DNA of 64,000 nucleotides. Source: Pseudomonadota bacterium (GTDB taxonomy: Bacteria; Desulfobacterota; Desulfovibrionia; Desulfovibrionales; Desulfovibrionaceae). Position 1 is the stretch's first letter, and each line of letters opens with the position of its first letter. The position numbers were made by a program, and so were the translations under genes. Shown one piece after another: positions 15,728-25,694 of this stretch. The stretch lies in assembly GCA_018822105.1 (NCBI GenBank), contig JAHJLB010000001.1, positions 62,001-126,000 on the forward strand. The letters run 5' to 3'. Below the pieces are notes generated by a model. It was not told the origin of the DNA, did not search any database, and saw nothing but the letters and a program-made list of their open reading frames with translations.

Positions 15728-17614
15728 TTACGTCCTGCTCCACAGCGCCAGCACCAAAAGCCGCCAGAGCATGTTCTTGCGGTTCTGGCCGGCTGCGTGT
15801 TCGCGGGCGATGTCCCTGGCCGCGTCCAGGTTGATGTGCCGGGCCAGGGCCGGGTGGGCGGAGGCCAGGGCGTCCATGACGAAGCCGTGCATGGGCCCGG
15901 CCATCCATTCGCGGATGGGCAGGTCGAAGCCCTGCTTGCGGCGGTAGAGGATGTGTTTGGGCAGCACGCGTTCGGCCATCTTCTTCAGCAGGTACTTGGT
16001 CTCCCGGCCGCGCACCTTGAGCTCCACGGGGAAGGTGGCGAAGAGCTCGATCAAGGCGTGGTCCAAAAGGGGCGAGCGCACCTCCATGCTGGCGGCCATG
16101 CTGGCGATGTCCATCTTCACCAGCAGGTCGTCGGGCAGGCAGGTGGCGTTGTCGATGTAGAGCATGCGCTCCACGGGGTTGCCGGCGTGGAGGAAGGAGC
16201 GCTCCAGCCAGGGCAGGTGCCAGTCGGCGAAGGCGCCGGCCAGGCGGGCAGAGGTCTCCGGGGTGTACAGACGGCGTTTCAGCGGGCGCTGGGCGGGCTC
16301 GTTGCGCAGCAGGGGCTTGGTCTCCGGCCAGATGTTGGCCGAGAGGAAGGCGCGCAGGGCGCGGGCCGCGTGGCCCTTGCCCGCCGCCAGCCGGCGCAGG
16401 CTTTCGCCCCTGGGCAGGGTCAGCGGCAGCAGGGCCTGAATGGCGCTGGCCGCGCGCGCGTGGCGGTAGGTGGGGTAGCCGCAGCACAGTTCGTCGCCGC
16501 CGTCGCCGCCCAGGGCCACGGTGATGTGCCGGCGGGCCATGCGGCAGAGGAACAGCGAGGGCAGGGCGGAGTCGTCGGCATAGGGCTCGCCGTAGCGCAG
16601 GGCCACCTCGGGCAGGGCCTCCAGGGTGGCCGGGGGCATGATCTCAAAGGTCAGGTTCAGGCCCAGGTGCCGGGCCACGTCCTGGGCGTGGGGCAGCTCG
16701 TTGTACTTCTTCTCGTCGAAGCCGATGCAGAAGGCGCTCGCCTGGCCGGGGCAGAGCTCTGCCAGCACGGCGGCCACCAGGCTGGAGTCCACCCCGCCGG
16801 AGAGCAGCAGGCCCAGGGGCACGTCCGACTCCAGGCGCAGGCGCACGCTCTCGCGCAAGCAGGTCCAGGCCAGGTCCAGGGCCTCGGCCTCGGACACGGC
16901 GACCTTGGCGCGGTAGTCCACGTCCCACCAGCGCCACACGCGCAGCCCGCGTCCGTCGTACACGGCGCAGTGCGCGGGCGGCAGCTTGGCCACGCCGCTC
17001 AGGATGGTGCGCGGCGCGGGCACGTAGCCCAGGCTCAAATACAGGTCCAGGGCCTCGGGGTCGAGGCCTTCCACGGAGCCCGCGGCCGGGCAGAGCGGGT
17101 GCGCGCGCAGGGCGCGCAGCTCCGAGGCGAAGACCAGGCCTTCGGGCCCGTCGAAATAGAACAGGGGCTTCTTGCCCAGGCGGTCGCGGGCCAGGAAGAG
17201 CTCGCCCCGGCCCGCGTCCCAGAGGGCGAAGGCGAACATGCCGCGCAGCATGGGCAGGCAGTCCCGGCCGTGCACACGGTAGAGCGCCAGCAGCACCTCG
17301 GTGTCGCCCGTGGTGGTGAACCGCTCCCCCTGTTTTTCTAAAACGGCGCGAAGCGCCCGGAAGTTGTAGATCTCGCCGTTGAAGACGATGACGTTGCCGG
17401 TGTGCGGGTCGCGCATGGGCTGGCCCGCGCGCGGGTCCAGGTCCAGGATGGCCAGGCGGGTGTGGCCCAGGGCCGCGCGCCCGCCCTCGTCACGCCAGCG
17501 CGCGGTCTGGTCGGGCCCGCGGTGGCCCAGGAGCTCCAGCAGGGGGGCCAGGGCCTCGGGGTCGGCTCCGCCGGGGCCGCCGGGCAGGCGGACGTGTCCG
17601 CAGATGCCGCACAT
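15728..17614 (-). CDS. asnB: Asparagine synthase, glutamine-hydrolysing
   Basis: A 628-aa class II glutamine amidotransferase. Cys2 (MCGICGH) is the N-terminal nucleophile of the glutaminase domain, with RGPD and FNGEIYNF around it. The C-terminal synthetase domain has the pyrophosphatase loop LLSGGVDSS and GGDGGDELCCGYPTY. Length and architecture are standard for AsnB, but close relatives in glycan clusters amidate sugars or peptides instead of aspartate. It sits 16 nt behind uxs on the same strand, which favours a polysaccharide-linked role. Confidence 0.85.
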   Translation of the reverse strand: MCGICGHVRLPGGPGGADPEALAPLLELLGHRGPDQTARWRDEGGRAALGHTRLAILDLDPRAGQPMRDPHTGNVIVFNGEIYNFRALRAVLEKQGERFTTTGDTEVLLALYRVHGRDCLPMLRGMFAFALWDAGRGELFLARDRLGKKPLFYFDGPEGLVFASELRALRAHPLCPAAGSVEGLDPEALDLYLSLGYVPAPRTILSGVAKLPPAHCAVYDGRGLRVWRWWDVDYRAKVAVSEAEALDLAWTCLRESVRLRLESDVPLGLLLSGGVDSSLVAAVLAELCPGQASAFCIGFDEKKYNELPHAQDVARHLGLNLTFEIMPPATLEALPEVALRYGEPYADDSALPSLFLCRMARRHITVALGGDGGDELCCGYPTYRHARAASAIQALLPLTLPRGESLRRLAAGKGHAARALRAFLSANIWPETKPLLRNEPAQRPLKRRLYTPETSARLAGAFADWHLPWLERSFLHAGNPVERMLYIDNATCLPDDLLVKMDIASMAASMEVRSPLLDHALIELFATFPVELKVRGRETKYLLKKMAERVLPKHILYRRKQGFDLPIREWMAGPMHGFVMDALASAHPALARHINLDAARDIAREHAAGQNRKNMLWRLLVLALWSRT

Positions 17615-17630
17615 GTCCTGGCCGGCCCGC

Positions 17631-18578
<948 letters not shown>

Positions 18579-18902
18579 GTGCTCTCCTGACTTTGCTGGA
18601 TGTGGCTGTATCTCAGCGCTGGAGTAAGCAAAATATGGGCGCAGCACAAGGCCGCTGCGGGGGGGAATCTGTGCCTGCGCGGGCAGTGCCCCGGGGGCCC
18701 GAGAGGGCAAAATGTGAAAAAAAATACACTAGCAATTCAAGCTATTAGCACGTCAGTTCGGCCGCGCGGCGGCGTGTTCGAAGCTTGAAATTCCGGTCCA
18801 GGGGTTGACGTCACTCGCAAGTCCGGGCAGAAGAGGTCATCATTTTCCAAAGTTTGGACAAAGGCCTGGTTATCAGGCCGAATTTGTGGAAGGGGGAGGG
18901 CT
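18579..18902. other. 324-bp divergent intergenic region, uxs / nuoA
   Basis: Holds the upstream regions of uxs (minus) and the complex I operon (plus). No strong sigma-70 promoter is evident for either side; TTGACG at about 18803 lacks a good -10 at the right spacing. The right end carries the palindrome and hairpin described at 18846-18879. Confidence 0.6.
18846..18879 (+). promoter_or_regulatory. Palindrome and hairpin before nuoA
   Basis: TCCAAA-G-TTTGGA (18846-18858) is a perfect palindrome around one base. GGCCTG, 5-nt loop, CAGGCC (18863-18879) can form a hairpin just before the GGGGGAGG site of nuoA. Operator and 5' leader roles are possible. Confidence 0.35.
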
Positions 18903-19280
18903 ATGGTCTTTAGCTGGCTGCATTTGGCCATCATCCTGTTCCTGATCGGGGGCCTGCTTTTCGCGGGCGGCCCGCTGATCCTGTCCTACCTGGTGGCGCC
19001 CCGGGCGCGCGGTGGCGACATGGGTATGCCGTACGAGTGCGGCATGCGCCCCTACGGCGGCGCCTGGACCAGGTTCGGCATCAATTACTACGTTTACGCC
19101 TTGCTGTTCCTGGCCTTCGACGTGGACGTGCTCTACCTGTTCCCGGTGGCCACGGTGTACCGCGCCACGGAGGGCTGGCTGCCCTTCCTGGAGATGTTCA
19201 TCTTCCTGTTCGTGCTTGTGCTCGCGATTATCTACTTTTGGGCGAAAGGGGTGTTCACATGGCCGCGCAAAGTCTCGTAG
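18903..19280 (+). CDS. nuoA: Complex I subunit A
   Basis: A 125-aa protein with three membrane helices and the NuoA signature PYECGMRP with [23 protein letters not shown], the loop between TM1 and TM2 that senses the quinone-site state. It is the first gene of a 13-gene operon and has a strong GGGGGAGG site. It overlaps nuoB by 22 nt. Confidence 0.95.
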   Translation: MVFSWLHLAIILFLIGGLLFAGGPLILSYLVAPRARGGDMGMPYECGMRPYGGAWTRFGINYYVYALLFLAFDVDVLYLFPVATVYRATEGWLPFLEMFIFLFVLVLAIIYFWAKGVFTWPRKVS

Positions 19281-19807
19281 CGCAGAAACCCGATGTCCTC
19301 GTCGCCGACCCGATCATCAGCATCGGGCCTGCGAAGCAGATCGTCGATCTCTGCCGCTCCATGTCCCTGTGGCCCATGACCTTCGGTCTGGCCTGCTGCG
19401 CCATCGAGATGATGTCCGTGGGCATGGCCAGATGGGACATGGCCCGGTTCGGCATGGAAGTCTTCAGGCCCTCGCCGCGCCAGTCGGACGTCATGATCGT
19501 GGCCGGCACCGTGACCAAGAAGATGGCCCCGGCCGTCATCCGCCTCTACGAGCAGATGCCCGCCCCGCGCTGGGTCATCGCCATGGGCAACTGCGCCATC
19601 TCCGGCGGCCCCTTCAAGTTCAAGGGCCAGTACGGCATCATCGAGGGCGTGGACAACCTGATCCCCGTCGATGTGTTCGTGCCCGGCTGCCCGCCCCGGC
19701 CCGAGGCGCTCCTGGAGGGCCTGTTCAAGCTCCAGGAGAAGATCAGCGGCAAGCGGTTCTGGCCCAGCGCCCCGCTGGACGGGCCCTTTGAAGCGGAGGG
19801 CAAGTAG
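19259..19807 (+). CDS. nuoB: Complex I subunit B, N2 cluster subunit
   Basis: A 182-aa subunit that holds the terminal [4Fe-4S] cluster N2, which passes electrons to quinone. The ligands are visible as the tandem Cys in [10 protein letters not shown], the Cys in GNCAISGG and the Cys in [11 protein letters not shown] 19259 with AAAGGGG upstream is chosen because longer versions would run deep into nuoA in another frame. The next start codon directly abuts its stop (TAGATG). Confidence 0.95.
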   Translation: MAAQSLVAQKPDVLVADPIISIGPAKQIVDLCRSMSLWPMTFGLACCAIEMMSVGMARWDMARFGMEVFRPSPRQSDVMIVAGTVTKKMAPAVIRLYEQMPAPRWVIAMGNCAISGGPFKFKGQYGIIEGVDNLIPVDVFVPGCPPRPEALLEGLFKLQEKISGKRFWPSAPLDGPFEAEGK

Positions 19808-20356
19808 ATGGAAGCGCTCTTCACCGGACTGGGTGCGCTGTACCTGGCCAAATGCGACGCCGCAAAGACCGGGCAGGCCTTCCAGGCCTTCCTGCCTGCG
19901 GGCTTCCTGGTGCGCGCGGCCGAGCGCCTGCTTCAGGCCGACTACCACCTCGAGGACATCTGCGCCGTGGACTGCGCCGAGGGCTACGTGGTGGTCTACC
20001 ACTTCGACCACTTCGAGACCCCGGGCCGTCTGACCCTGCGGGTGCTGGCGCCCCACGCCGCGCCCACGGTGCCCTCCATAGCGCAGCTGTTCCAGGGTGC
20101 GGAGTGGCACGAGCGGGAGACCCGCGATTTCCACGGCGTGCTCTTCGAGGGCAATCCGAACTTCATTCCCCTCTTGATCGATCCCGACATGGCCGACTGC
20201 TTTCCCCTGCGCAAGGAGGAGAAGGCCCGGGCCCGGGCCAAGGACATGCTGGAGGCGGGCGAGGTGGTCTTCTGCCACCCGGCCTTTACCCTTATGACGC
20301 CTGATGCGCCCGTTGAGGGCAACGAGTCCGGCGGCGCTAAACCCGCCACGGCATAA
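19808..20356 (+). CDS. nuoC: Complex I subunit C
   Basis: A 182-aa peripheral-arm subunit of the 30-kDa family, recognised by EWHERETRDFHGVLFEGNP in the middle and by its place between nuoB and nuoD. It is not fused to NuoD here, unlike in E. coli. The C-terminal tail beyond the conserved block is short and Ala/Gly-rich. Confidence 0.92.
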   Translation: MEALFTGLGALYLAKCDAAKTGQAFQAFLPAGFLVRAAERLLQADYHLEDICAVDCAEGYVVVYHFDHFETPGRLTLRVLAPHAAPTVPSIAQLFQGAEWHERETRDFHGVLFEGNPNFIPLLIDPDMADCFPLRKEEKARARAKDMLEAGEVVFCHPAFTLMTPDAPVEGNESGGAKPATA

Positions 20357-20376
20357 ACCAGGACAGCGGCACGCCT

Positions 20377-21543
20377 ATGACACGCTATCAGAACATGGAA
20401 CAGCTCACGGGCGATTTCTACACCCAGAATTTCGCCAAGACCGCTCGCGAAGGCTCCCTCATCCTGAACCTTGGCCCCCAGCACCCCTCCACCCACGGCG
20501 TTCTCCGGGTGATCGTGGAGCTCGACGGCGAATACGTCATGCGCGCGGAGCCCATCCTGGGCTACCTGCACCGCATGCACGAGAAGATGGCCGAGGTGAA
20601 GACCGCAGCCCAGTTCATCCCCAACATGGGCAGGGTGGACTACGGCCACGCAATGGGCTGGAACTGGGCCTTTGTTGGCGCGGCGGAGAAGGCCGGGGGC
20701 ATCGAGGTGCCGGAGCGCGCCGAGTACGTGCGCGTCATCACCTGCGAACTGAACCGCATCGCCTCGCACCTGCTGTGGTGGGGCGCGTATCTCCTGGACC
20801 TCGGGGCCTTCACGCCCATCATGTACGCCTTCGACGACCGCGAAAAAATCCTCGACATCCTGCAGATACCCACGGGCTCGCGCCTGACCTACAGCTACTT
20901 CCGCATCGGCGGCGTGGCCCAGGACCTGGACGCGGACTGCATCCGGCGCATCCGGGAGTTCATCCCCTGGTTCCGCTCGCGCCTGCCCATGTACAAGGAC
21001 CTGGTCAGCGACAACATCATCCTCAGGAAGCGCATCGAGGAGATCGGCGTCATCGAGCAGGACGTGTGCCGCCGCTACGGCGCCACGGGCCCTGTGGCCA
21101 GAGGCTCGGGCATCAACTACGACGTGCGCCGCGCCGCGCCCTATTCGGTCTACCCCAAGCTGGACTTCGAGATTCCCACCTCGGACCTCAAATGCGCCCG
21201 CGGCCGCTACGACGTGCGCATGGCCGAGATGGAGCAGTGCCTGCGCATCGTCGAGCAATGCCTGGACATGATGCCCGAGGGCGAGGTCCTGGTGAAGGGC
21301 GCGCCCAAGCCTTCGTGGAAGGTGCCCAAGGGCGAGGCCTACTTCGCCGTTGAGGGCGCCCGCGGCAAGATCGGCGCCTACGTGGTCTCGGACGGCGGGA
21401 AGAACATCTACCGCACCAAGCTCCGCGCGCCGGGCTTCTGCAACTTGAGCCTGTTCGCCGAGGTCTCCCGCGGCACCATCCTGGCCGATGCCGTGGCCAT
21501 CCTGGGCAGCCTGGACCTGATCATCCCGGAAATCGACAGGTAG
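20377..21543 (+). CDS. nuoD: Complex I subunit D, quinone-site subunit
   Basis: A 388-aa 49-kDa-family subunit. LNLGPQHPSTHGVLR contains the conserved His that contacts quinone; GRVDYGHAM, ARGSGINYDVRR and the C-terminal LRAPGFCNLS are family landmarks. The usual C-terminal aspartate/glycine tail reads LDLIIPEIDR. It pairs with NuoB to form the quinone chamber and lies in the operon 20 nt after nuoC. Confidence 0.95.
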   Translation: MTRYQNMEQLTGDFYTQNFAKTAREGSLILNLGPQHPSTHGVLRVIVELDGEYVMRAEPILGYLHRMHEKMAEVKTAAQFIPNMGRVDYGHAMGWNWAFVGAAEKAGGIEVPERAEYVRVITCELNRIASHLLWWGAYLLDLGAFTPIMYAFDDREKILDILQIPTGSRLTYSYFRIGGVAQDLDADCIRRIREFIPWFRSRLPMYKDLVSDNIILRKRIEEIGVIEQDVCRRYGATGPVARGSGINYDVRRAAPYSVYPKLDFEIPTSDLKCARGRYDVRMAEMEQCLRIVEQCLDMMPEGEVLVKGAPKPSWKVPKGEAYFAVEGARGKIGAYVVSDGGKNIYRTKLRAPGFCNLSLFAEVSRGTILADAVAILGSLDLIIPEIDR

Positions 21544-21551
21544 GAGAATCA

Positions 21552-22532
21552 ATGAACGCCATACCTGCTGAATTGTTGCGTATCCTTATCGGACTGGTGG
21601 CGGTCGCCGCCAGCGTCGGCCTCATCGGCCTGGTCATGGTCTGGGTGGAGCGCAAGGTCGCCGGCCACATCCAGCGCCGGCCCGGCCCCTTTGAGGTCGG
21701 CCCCAGCGGCGTGCTGCAGCCCCTGTGCGACGCCCTCAAGCTCGTGGGCAAGCAGCTGTTCATGCCCAGCGGCGCGGACCCCATCCTGTTCTGGCTGGCC
21801 CCGGTGCTGGCCTTTCTGCCGGTGCTGCTGCTGTTCCTGCCCCTGCCCGTGGGCGACGGCCTCCAGGCCCTGAACATCAACCTCGGCCTGCTGCTCATCC
21901 TGGCCTTTTCGGGCCTGGCTGTGCTCTCGGTGCTTCTGGGCGGCTGGGCCTCCAACAACAAATACGGCCTCCTCGGCGCCGCCCGCGCCGTGGCCCAGTC
22001 CGTGGCCTACGAAATCCCGCTGCTGCTGTCCGTGCTGGCCGTAGCCTTCGTGGCCGGAAGCCTGGACTTGGCCGAGGTGGTCAAGGGGCAGGGCACCTGG
22101 CCCTGGAACTGGAACGTCATGACCCAGCCCCTGGCCTTTCTGATCTACTTCGTCAGCGCCCTGGGCGAGACCAACCGCGCCCCCTTCGACCTGCCCGAGG
22201 CCGAAAGCGAGCTCACCGCCGGATTCCACACGGAGTATTCGGGCATGGGCTTCGGCCTCTTCTTCCTGGCCGAATACGCCAACATGGTGGTTGTCTGCTC
22301 CGTGGCCACGGCCCTGTTCCTGGGCGGCTGGCACGGGCCGGTGCTGCCCGGGCCGGTGTGGTTCGTGCTCAAGGTTTCGGCGCTCATGCTGCTCATGGTC
22401 TTCGCGCGCTGGACGTATCCCCGCGTGCGCTTCGACCAACTCCTGGTGATCAACTGGAAGTGGCTCTTGCCCCTGGCCGTGGCCAACCTGCTGCTGACGG
22501 CCTTCTTTGTGAAGCTGGCCCAGTTCGCCTAA
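21552..22532 (+). CDS. nuoH: Complex I subunit H
   Basis: A 326-aa membrane subunit that carries the quinone entry path. Family motifs are ERKVAGHIQRRPGPFEVG near the N-terminus and ALGETNRAPFDLPEAESEL in the middle, whose acidic residues start the proton-translocation axis, then GFHTEYSGMGF. Eight membrane helices are expected. It starts 8 nt after nuoD. Confidence 0.95.
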   Translation: MNAIPAELLRILIGLVAVAASVGLIGLVMVWVERKVAGHIQRRPGPFEVGPSGVLQPLCDALKLVGKQLFMPSGADPILFWLAPVLAFLPVLLLFLPLPVGDGLQALNINLGLLLILAFSGLAVLSVLLGGWASNNKYGLLGAARAVAQSVAYEIPLLLSVLAVAFVAGSLDLAEVVKGQGTWPWNWNVMTQPLAFLIYFVSALGETNRAPFDLPEAESELTAGFHTEYSGMGFGLFFLAEYANMVVVCSVATALFLGGWHGPVLPGPVWFVLKVSALMLLMVFARWTYPRVRFDQLLVINWKWLLPLAVANLLLTAFFVKLAQFA

Positions 22533-22548
22533 GACGGTGGTGTAAGGT

Positions 22549-23109
22549 ATGATAAAAGAAGCCTTGAATACCATGTCCGACCTGTGGAGCCTCATGGTCG
22601 GCCTGCGGGTGACCAAGAAGTACTTCCTGGATCCCCAGGTGACGGTGCGCTACCCTTGGAAGGCGGTGTCCAACATCGATTCCTACAAGGGGCACCTGAT
22701 GCTCGTGGGCGGCAAGAAGGACAAGGGGCTGGCCAAGTGCATCTCCTGCGGCATGTGCGCCATGGCCTGCCCGAGCAACTGCCTGACGGTTGTCAAGCGC
22801 AAGGCCCCCAAGCCCACTCCGGAAGAGGAGCAGGCCCTGGCCGAGGCCAAGGCCAAAGGCGAGAAGCCCAAGGACAAGACCCCCAAGGATCCGGAGAAGT
22901 TCCTCTACGACTTTACCCTGTGCAGTCTGTGCGGCACGTGCATGGAGAACTGCCCGGTGGGCGCGCTGGACTTCACGGGCAGCCCGTATCTGGCTGGCTA
23001 CAGCCGGGAGGATTTCCACTTCGACCTGGTGCAGGTCCTGAAGAACCAGGCCGCTATCGAGGGCGTGGACGAGTCCGCCGCCCCCGAGGCCGGACAGAGC
23101 GAGGCCTAG
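22549..23109 (+). CDS. nuoI: Complex I subunit I, two [4Fe-4S] ferredoxin subunit
   Basis: A 186-aa subunit with two ferredoxin-type cluster motifs, CISCGMCAMACP and CSLCGTCMENCP (clusters N6a and N6b), joined by a Lys/Pro/Glu-rich linker about 30 residues longer than usual. With no nuoE, F or G in the operon, this subunit or a partner docked on it is the likely entry point for electrons from ferredoxin or another donor. That is inference. Confidence 0.93.
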   Translation: MIKEALNTMSDLWSLMVGLRVTKKYFLDPQVTVRYPWKAVSNIDSYKGHLMLVGGKKDKGLAKCISCGMCAMACPSNCLTVVKRKAPKPTPEEEQALAEAKAKGEKPKDKTPKDPEKFLYDFTLCSLCGTCMENCPVGALDFTGSPYLAGYSREDFHFDLVQVLKNQAAIEGVDESAAPEAGQSEA

Positions 23110-23110
23110 C

Positions 23111-23620
23111 ATGGAATACATGGCAAAAATAGCCTTCGGGTTCTACACGCTCATCATCCTGGCCGGCAGCATCCTGGCCGTGGGGGCCAAGAGCCTGGTC
23201 CGGTCCATGGTGGGCCTGATCGCCACGCTGCTGGGCGTGGCGGGCATGTACATGCTCTTGAACGCCCAGTTCATGGCCTTGATGCAGATCCTCATCTACG
23301 TGGGCGCCATCTGTGTGCTCATCTTCTTCGCCATCATGCTCACCCGGGCGGACGACGGCGGCGAGGAGGCGCAGAGCGCATCGGTGCGCCAGAATCTGCT
23401 GGCCCTGCTGGCCGTGCTTTCCGTGGGCGGAATCCTGGGCTGGCTGGTGCTGACCCGGCCGCTGGCCACCACGGGCGTTCCCGTGGAGGTGACCATCGAG
23501 AAGCTGGGCCTGGGGCTGCTTGGAACCTATGGCCTGGCCTTTGAGCTCATCTCGGTGGTGCTCCTGGTGTCCATGGCCGGGGCGGTGCTCCTGACCTGGG
23601 AGAGGAGGAACGGCAAATGA
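23111..23620 (+). CDS. nuoJ: Complex I subunit J
   Basis: A 169-aa membrane protein with about five hydrophobic helices. The conserved MQILIYVGAICVLIFFAIML contains the pi-bulge helix TM3 that gates proton transfer. It overlaps nuoK by 4 nt (ATGA). Confidence 0.93.
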   Translation: MEYMAKIAFGFYTLIILAGSILAVGAKSLVRSMVGLIATLLGVAGMYMLLNAQFMALMQILIYVGAICVLIFFAIMLTRADDGGEEAQSASVRQNLLALLAVLSVGGILGWLVLTRPLATTGVPVEVTIEKLGLGLLGTYGLAFELISVVLLVSMAGAVLLTWERRNGK

Positions 23621-23925
23621 GCGCGCTTACGCTCTATCAACTGGTGGCCCTGATCCTGCTGATGGCGGGATTGTTCGGCATCACGCAGCGCAAGACCCTG
23701 GTGGGCATGCTCATCAGCGTGGAACTCATGCTCAACGGCGCAGGCCTGTCCATTGTGGCGGCCAGCCAGCTCACCCCGGCCAACGCCATGATGGGGCAGC
23801 TGGGCACCTTGTTCGTCATGGGTCTTGCGGCGGCGGAGGCGACCCTGGTTCTGGCCATGATAGTGGTCATCGCCAAGCGTTTCGGCACCACAAAAACCAG
23901 TGTCGTTTCGACTCTGAAGGGATAG
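23617..23925 (+). CDS. nuoK: Complex I subunit K
   Basis: A 102-aa, three-helix subunit. GMLISVELMLNGAGL contains the membrane glutamate of TM2 and AEATLVLAMIVVI that of TM3, both part of the central proton channel. It shares the ATGA overlap with nuoJ. Confidence 0.94.
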   Translation: MSALTLYQLVALILLMAGLFGITQRKTLVGMLISVELMLNGAGLSIVAASQLTPANAMMGQLGTLFVMGLAAAEATLVLAMIVVIAKRFGTTKTSVVSTLKG

Positions 23926-23929
23926 CGCC

Positions 23930-25423
23930 ATGACCGGGATCATAGAAAGCGCACAAGTGCTCCTGCCCGTCGCGATCACCCTGGTTGCGCCGTTTATAAT
24001 CTGGCTCTGCCGGAACGACCAGAACCGGCGCGAGGGGGTCTCCTTCGCCGCCGGCGGGCTCACCTTCCTCTCCGTGCTGTCCCTTGCGCCTCAGGTTCTC
24101 GCGGGCAACATCTGGAAGTTCACCCTCTTCAACATCATGCCCGGCATCACGGTGACCTTCTGCGCCGACGGGCTCTCGCTCATCTTCGCCCTGGTGGCCT
24201 CCTTCCTCTGGATGTTCGCCACCAGCTACAACATCGGGTACATGCGCAGCCTGGACGAGCATGCCCAGACCCGCTACTACGTCTGCTTCGCCGTGGCCAT
24301 CTTCGGCGCCGAGGGCGTGGCCCTGTCGGCCAACGTGTTCACGCTCTACCTCTTCTACGAGGTCATCACCGTCTTCACGTACCCGCTTGTGGCCCACCAC
24401 CAGGACGAGACAAGCTTCAGCGGCGCGCGCAAGTACATCGTCTACCTCATGGGCACCTCGAAGCTCTTCCTGCTGCCCGCCATGGTCATGACCTACGTGC
24501 TCCTGGGCACCCTCGACTTCCACCTGGGCGACGTGGCCAAGGGCATGTTCCCGCCCGAGGTGGTCGCCGCGCATCCCCTGGCCGTGACCATCACCTACGT
24601 GCTGTACATCGCCGGCATCGGCAAGGCGGCGCTCATGCCCTTCCACAACTGGCTGCCCTCGGCCATGGTGGCGCCCACGCCGGTCTCGGCCTTGCTGCAC
24701 GCCGTGGCGGTGGTGAAGGCGGGCGTGTTCTGCGTCTGCCGCATCATCCTCTCCGGCTTCGGCGTGGAGGTCATGGACAAGCTGGGCCTGGGCCTGCCCA
24801 CGGCGTACGTGGCGGGCTTCACCCTGGTGGTGGCCAGCTTCATCGCCCTGACCAAGGACGACCTGAAGGCGCGGCTGGCCTACTCCACGGTGGCGCAGCT
24901 GTCGTACGTTGTGGCCGGCGTGGCCATGCTCACCCCCATGGCGGTGCAGGGCGGCATGGCCCACATCGCGCACCACGCCTTCTCCAAGATCACCCTGTTC
25001 TTCGCGGCCGGGGCCATCTACGTGGCCACGCACCTGAAGAAGATCAGCCTCATGGACGGCCTGGGGCGCAAGATGCCCTGGACCTTCGGGGCCTTCGCCA
25101 TCGGGTCGCTGTCCATGATCGGCATGCCGCCGGTCTGCGGCTTCGTCTCCAAATGGTATATCGTCAATGGCGCGCTGCAGGCCGGGCAGATTGGCATGCT
25201 CCTGGTCTTCATGCTCTCCACCATCTTGAACGCGGGCTACTTCCTGCCGGTGATCTACCGGGCCTTTTTCAAGGAGCCGTTGCCAGATCCGCACTTCCAC
25301 CATTACAAGGAAGCGCCGCTGACCATGGTCATCCCGCTGTGCACCACGGGACTCATCTCCGTGATCCTGGGCCTGTATCCCGCCCTGTTCATGGATTTTG
25401 TCCGAATCTTTGGCAAGTTCTAG
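23930..25423 (+). CDS. Additional antiporter-like subunit (MrpD/NuoL-related)
   Basis: A 497-aa membrane protein of the proton-conducting antiporter family with about 14 helices. The key charged residues are present: Glu in LYLFYEVITVF, Lys in GTSKLFL, Lys in GKAALMPFHNWLPSAM, and HAVAVVKAGVF. It lies where nuoL usually starts, but it lacks the C-terminal lateral helix and so cannot be NuoL proper. Together with the L, M and N homologues it gives four antiporter-like subunits. The closest types by eye are MrpD and the Na+/H+ antiporter-like Nuo subunits. It may add a fourth ion-translocating unit; that is inference. Confidence 0.85.
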   Translation: MTGIIESAQVLLPVAITLVAPFIIWLCRNDQNRREGVSFAAGGLTFLSVLSLAPQVLAGNIWKFTLFNIMPGITVTFCADGLSLIFALVASFLWMFATSYNIGYMRSLDEHAQTRYYVCFAVAIFGAEGVALSANVFTLYLFYEVITVFTYPLVAHHQDETSFSGARKYIVYLMGTSKLFLLPAMVMTYVLLGTLDFHLGDVAKGMFPPEVVAAHPLAVTITYVLYIAGIGKAALMPFHNWLPSAMVAPTPVSALLHAVAVVKAGVFCVCRIILSGFGVEVMDKLGLGLPTAYVAGFTLVVASFIALTKDDLKARLAYSTVAQLSYVVAGVAMLTPMAVQGGMAHIAHHAFSKITLFFAAGAIYVATHLKKISLMDGLGRKMPWTFGAFAIGSLSMIGMPPVCGFVSKWYIVNGALQAGQIGMLLVFMLSTILNAGYFLPVIYRAFFKEPLPDPHFHHYKEAPLTMVIPLCTTGLISVILGLYPALFMDFVRIFGKF

Positions 25424-25433
25424 GGGGCCTGAT

Positions 25434-25694
25434 ATGAGCTTGTTCGGGATGTTGCTGACTGAACTGCGGGCCAGGAGAGGGGCGGTTGGCGTCCTGTTCT
25501 TCCTGGGCCTGGCGGGTCTGGTTGGGGCCAACGTGTTCATCCGGCCGCACGAGGCTGAATTCGTTTACGACGCCTATGCCGGGTTCTGGGCCGTGTTCGG
25601 CCTTGTGGTGGGCCTGGCCCTGGTCATCGTCATGAAAAAGATCGTCCAGCCCATGATCAGCCGCGGAGATGATTATTATGAGCGCAATAACTAG
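25434..25694 (+). CDS. Small two-helix membrane protein in the complex I operon
   Basis: An 86-aa protein with two hydrophobic helices (about 18-34 and 47-67) and a charged C-terminal tail. ATG 25434 is preceded by a GGGGG site. It overlaps the next gene by 17 nt, so it is co-translated with the NuoL-like subunit. I recognise no family. Its position between two antiporter-like subunits suggests a structural spacer or anchor in the membrane arm. Confidence 0.7.
   Translation: MSLFGMLLTELRARRGAVGVLFFLGLAGLVGANVFIRPHEAEFVYDAYAGFWAVFGLVVGLALVIVMKKIVQPMISRGDDYYERNN

Noticed and set aside
18600-18740. Sigma-54-like element upstream of uxs on the minus strand
   Set aside because: GGGCAC fits but the -12 half reads GCGC; the match is likely chance in GC-rich DNA.
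23930-25423. Naming the 497-aa subunit nuoL
   Set aside because: It lacks the C-terminal lateral helix; the 594-aa protein two genes later has the NuoL-type end.
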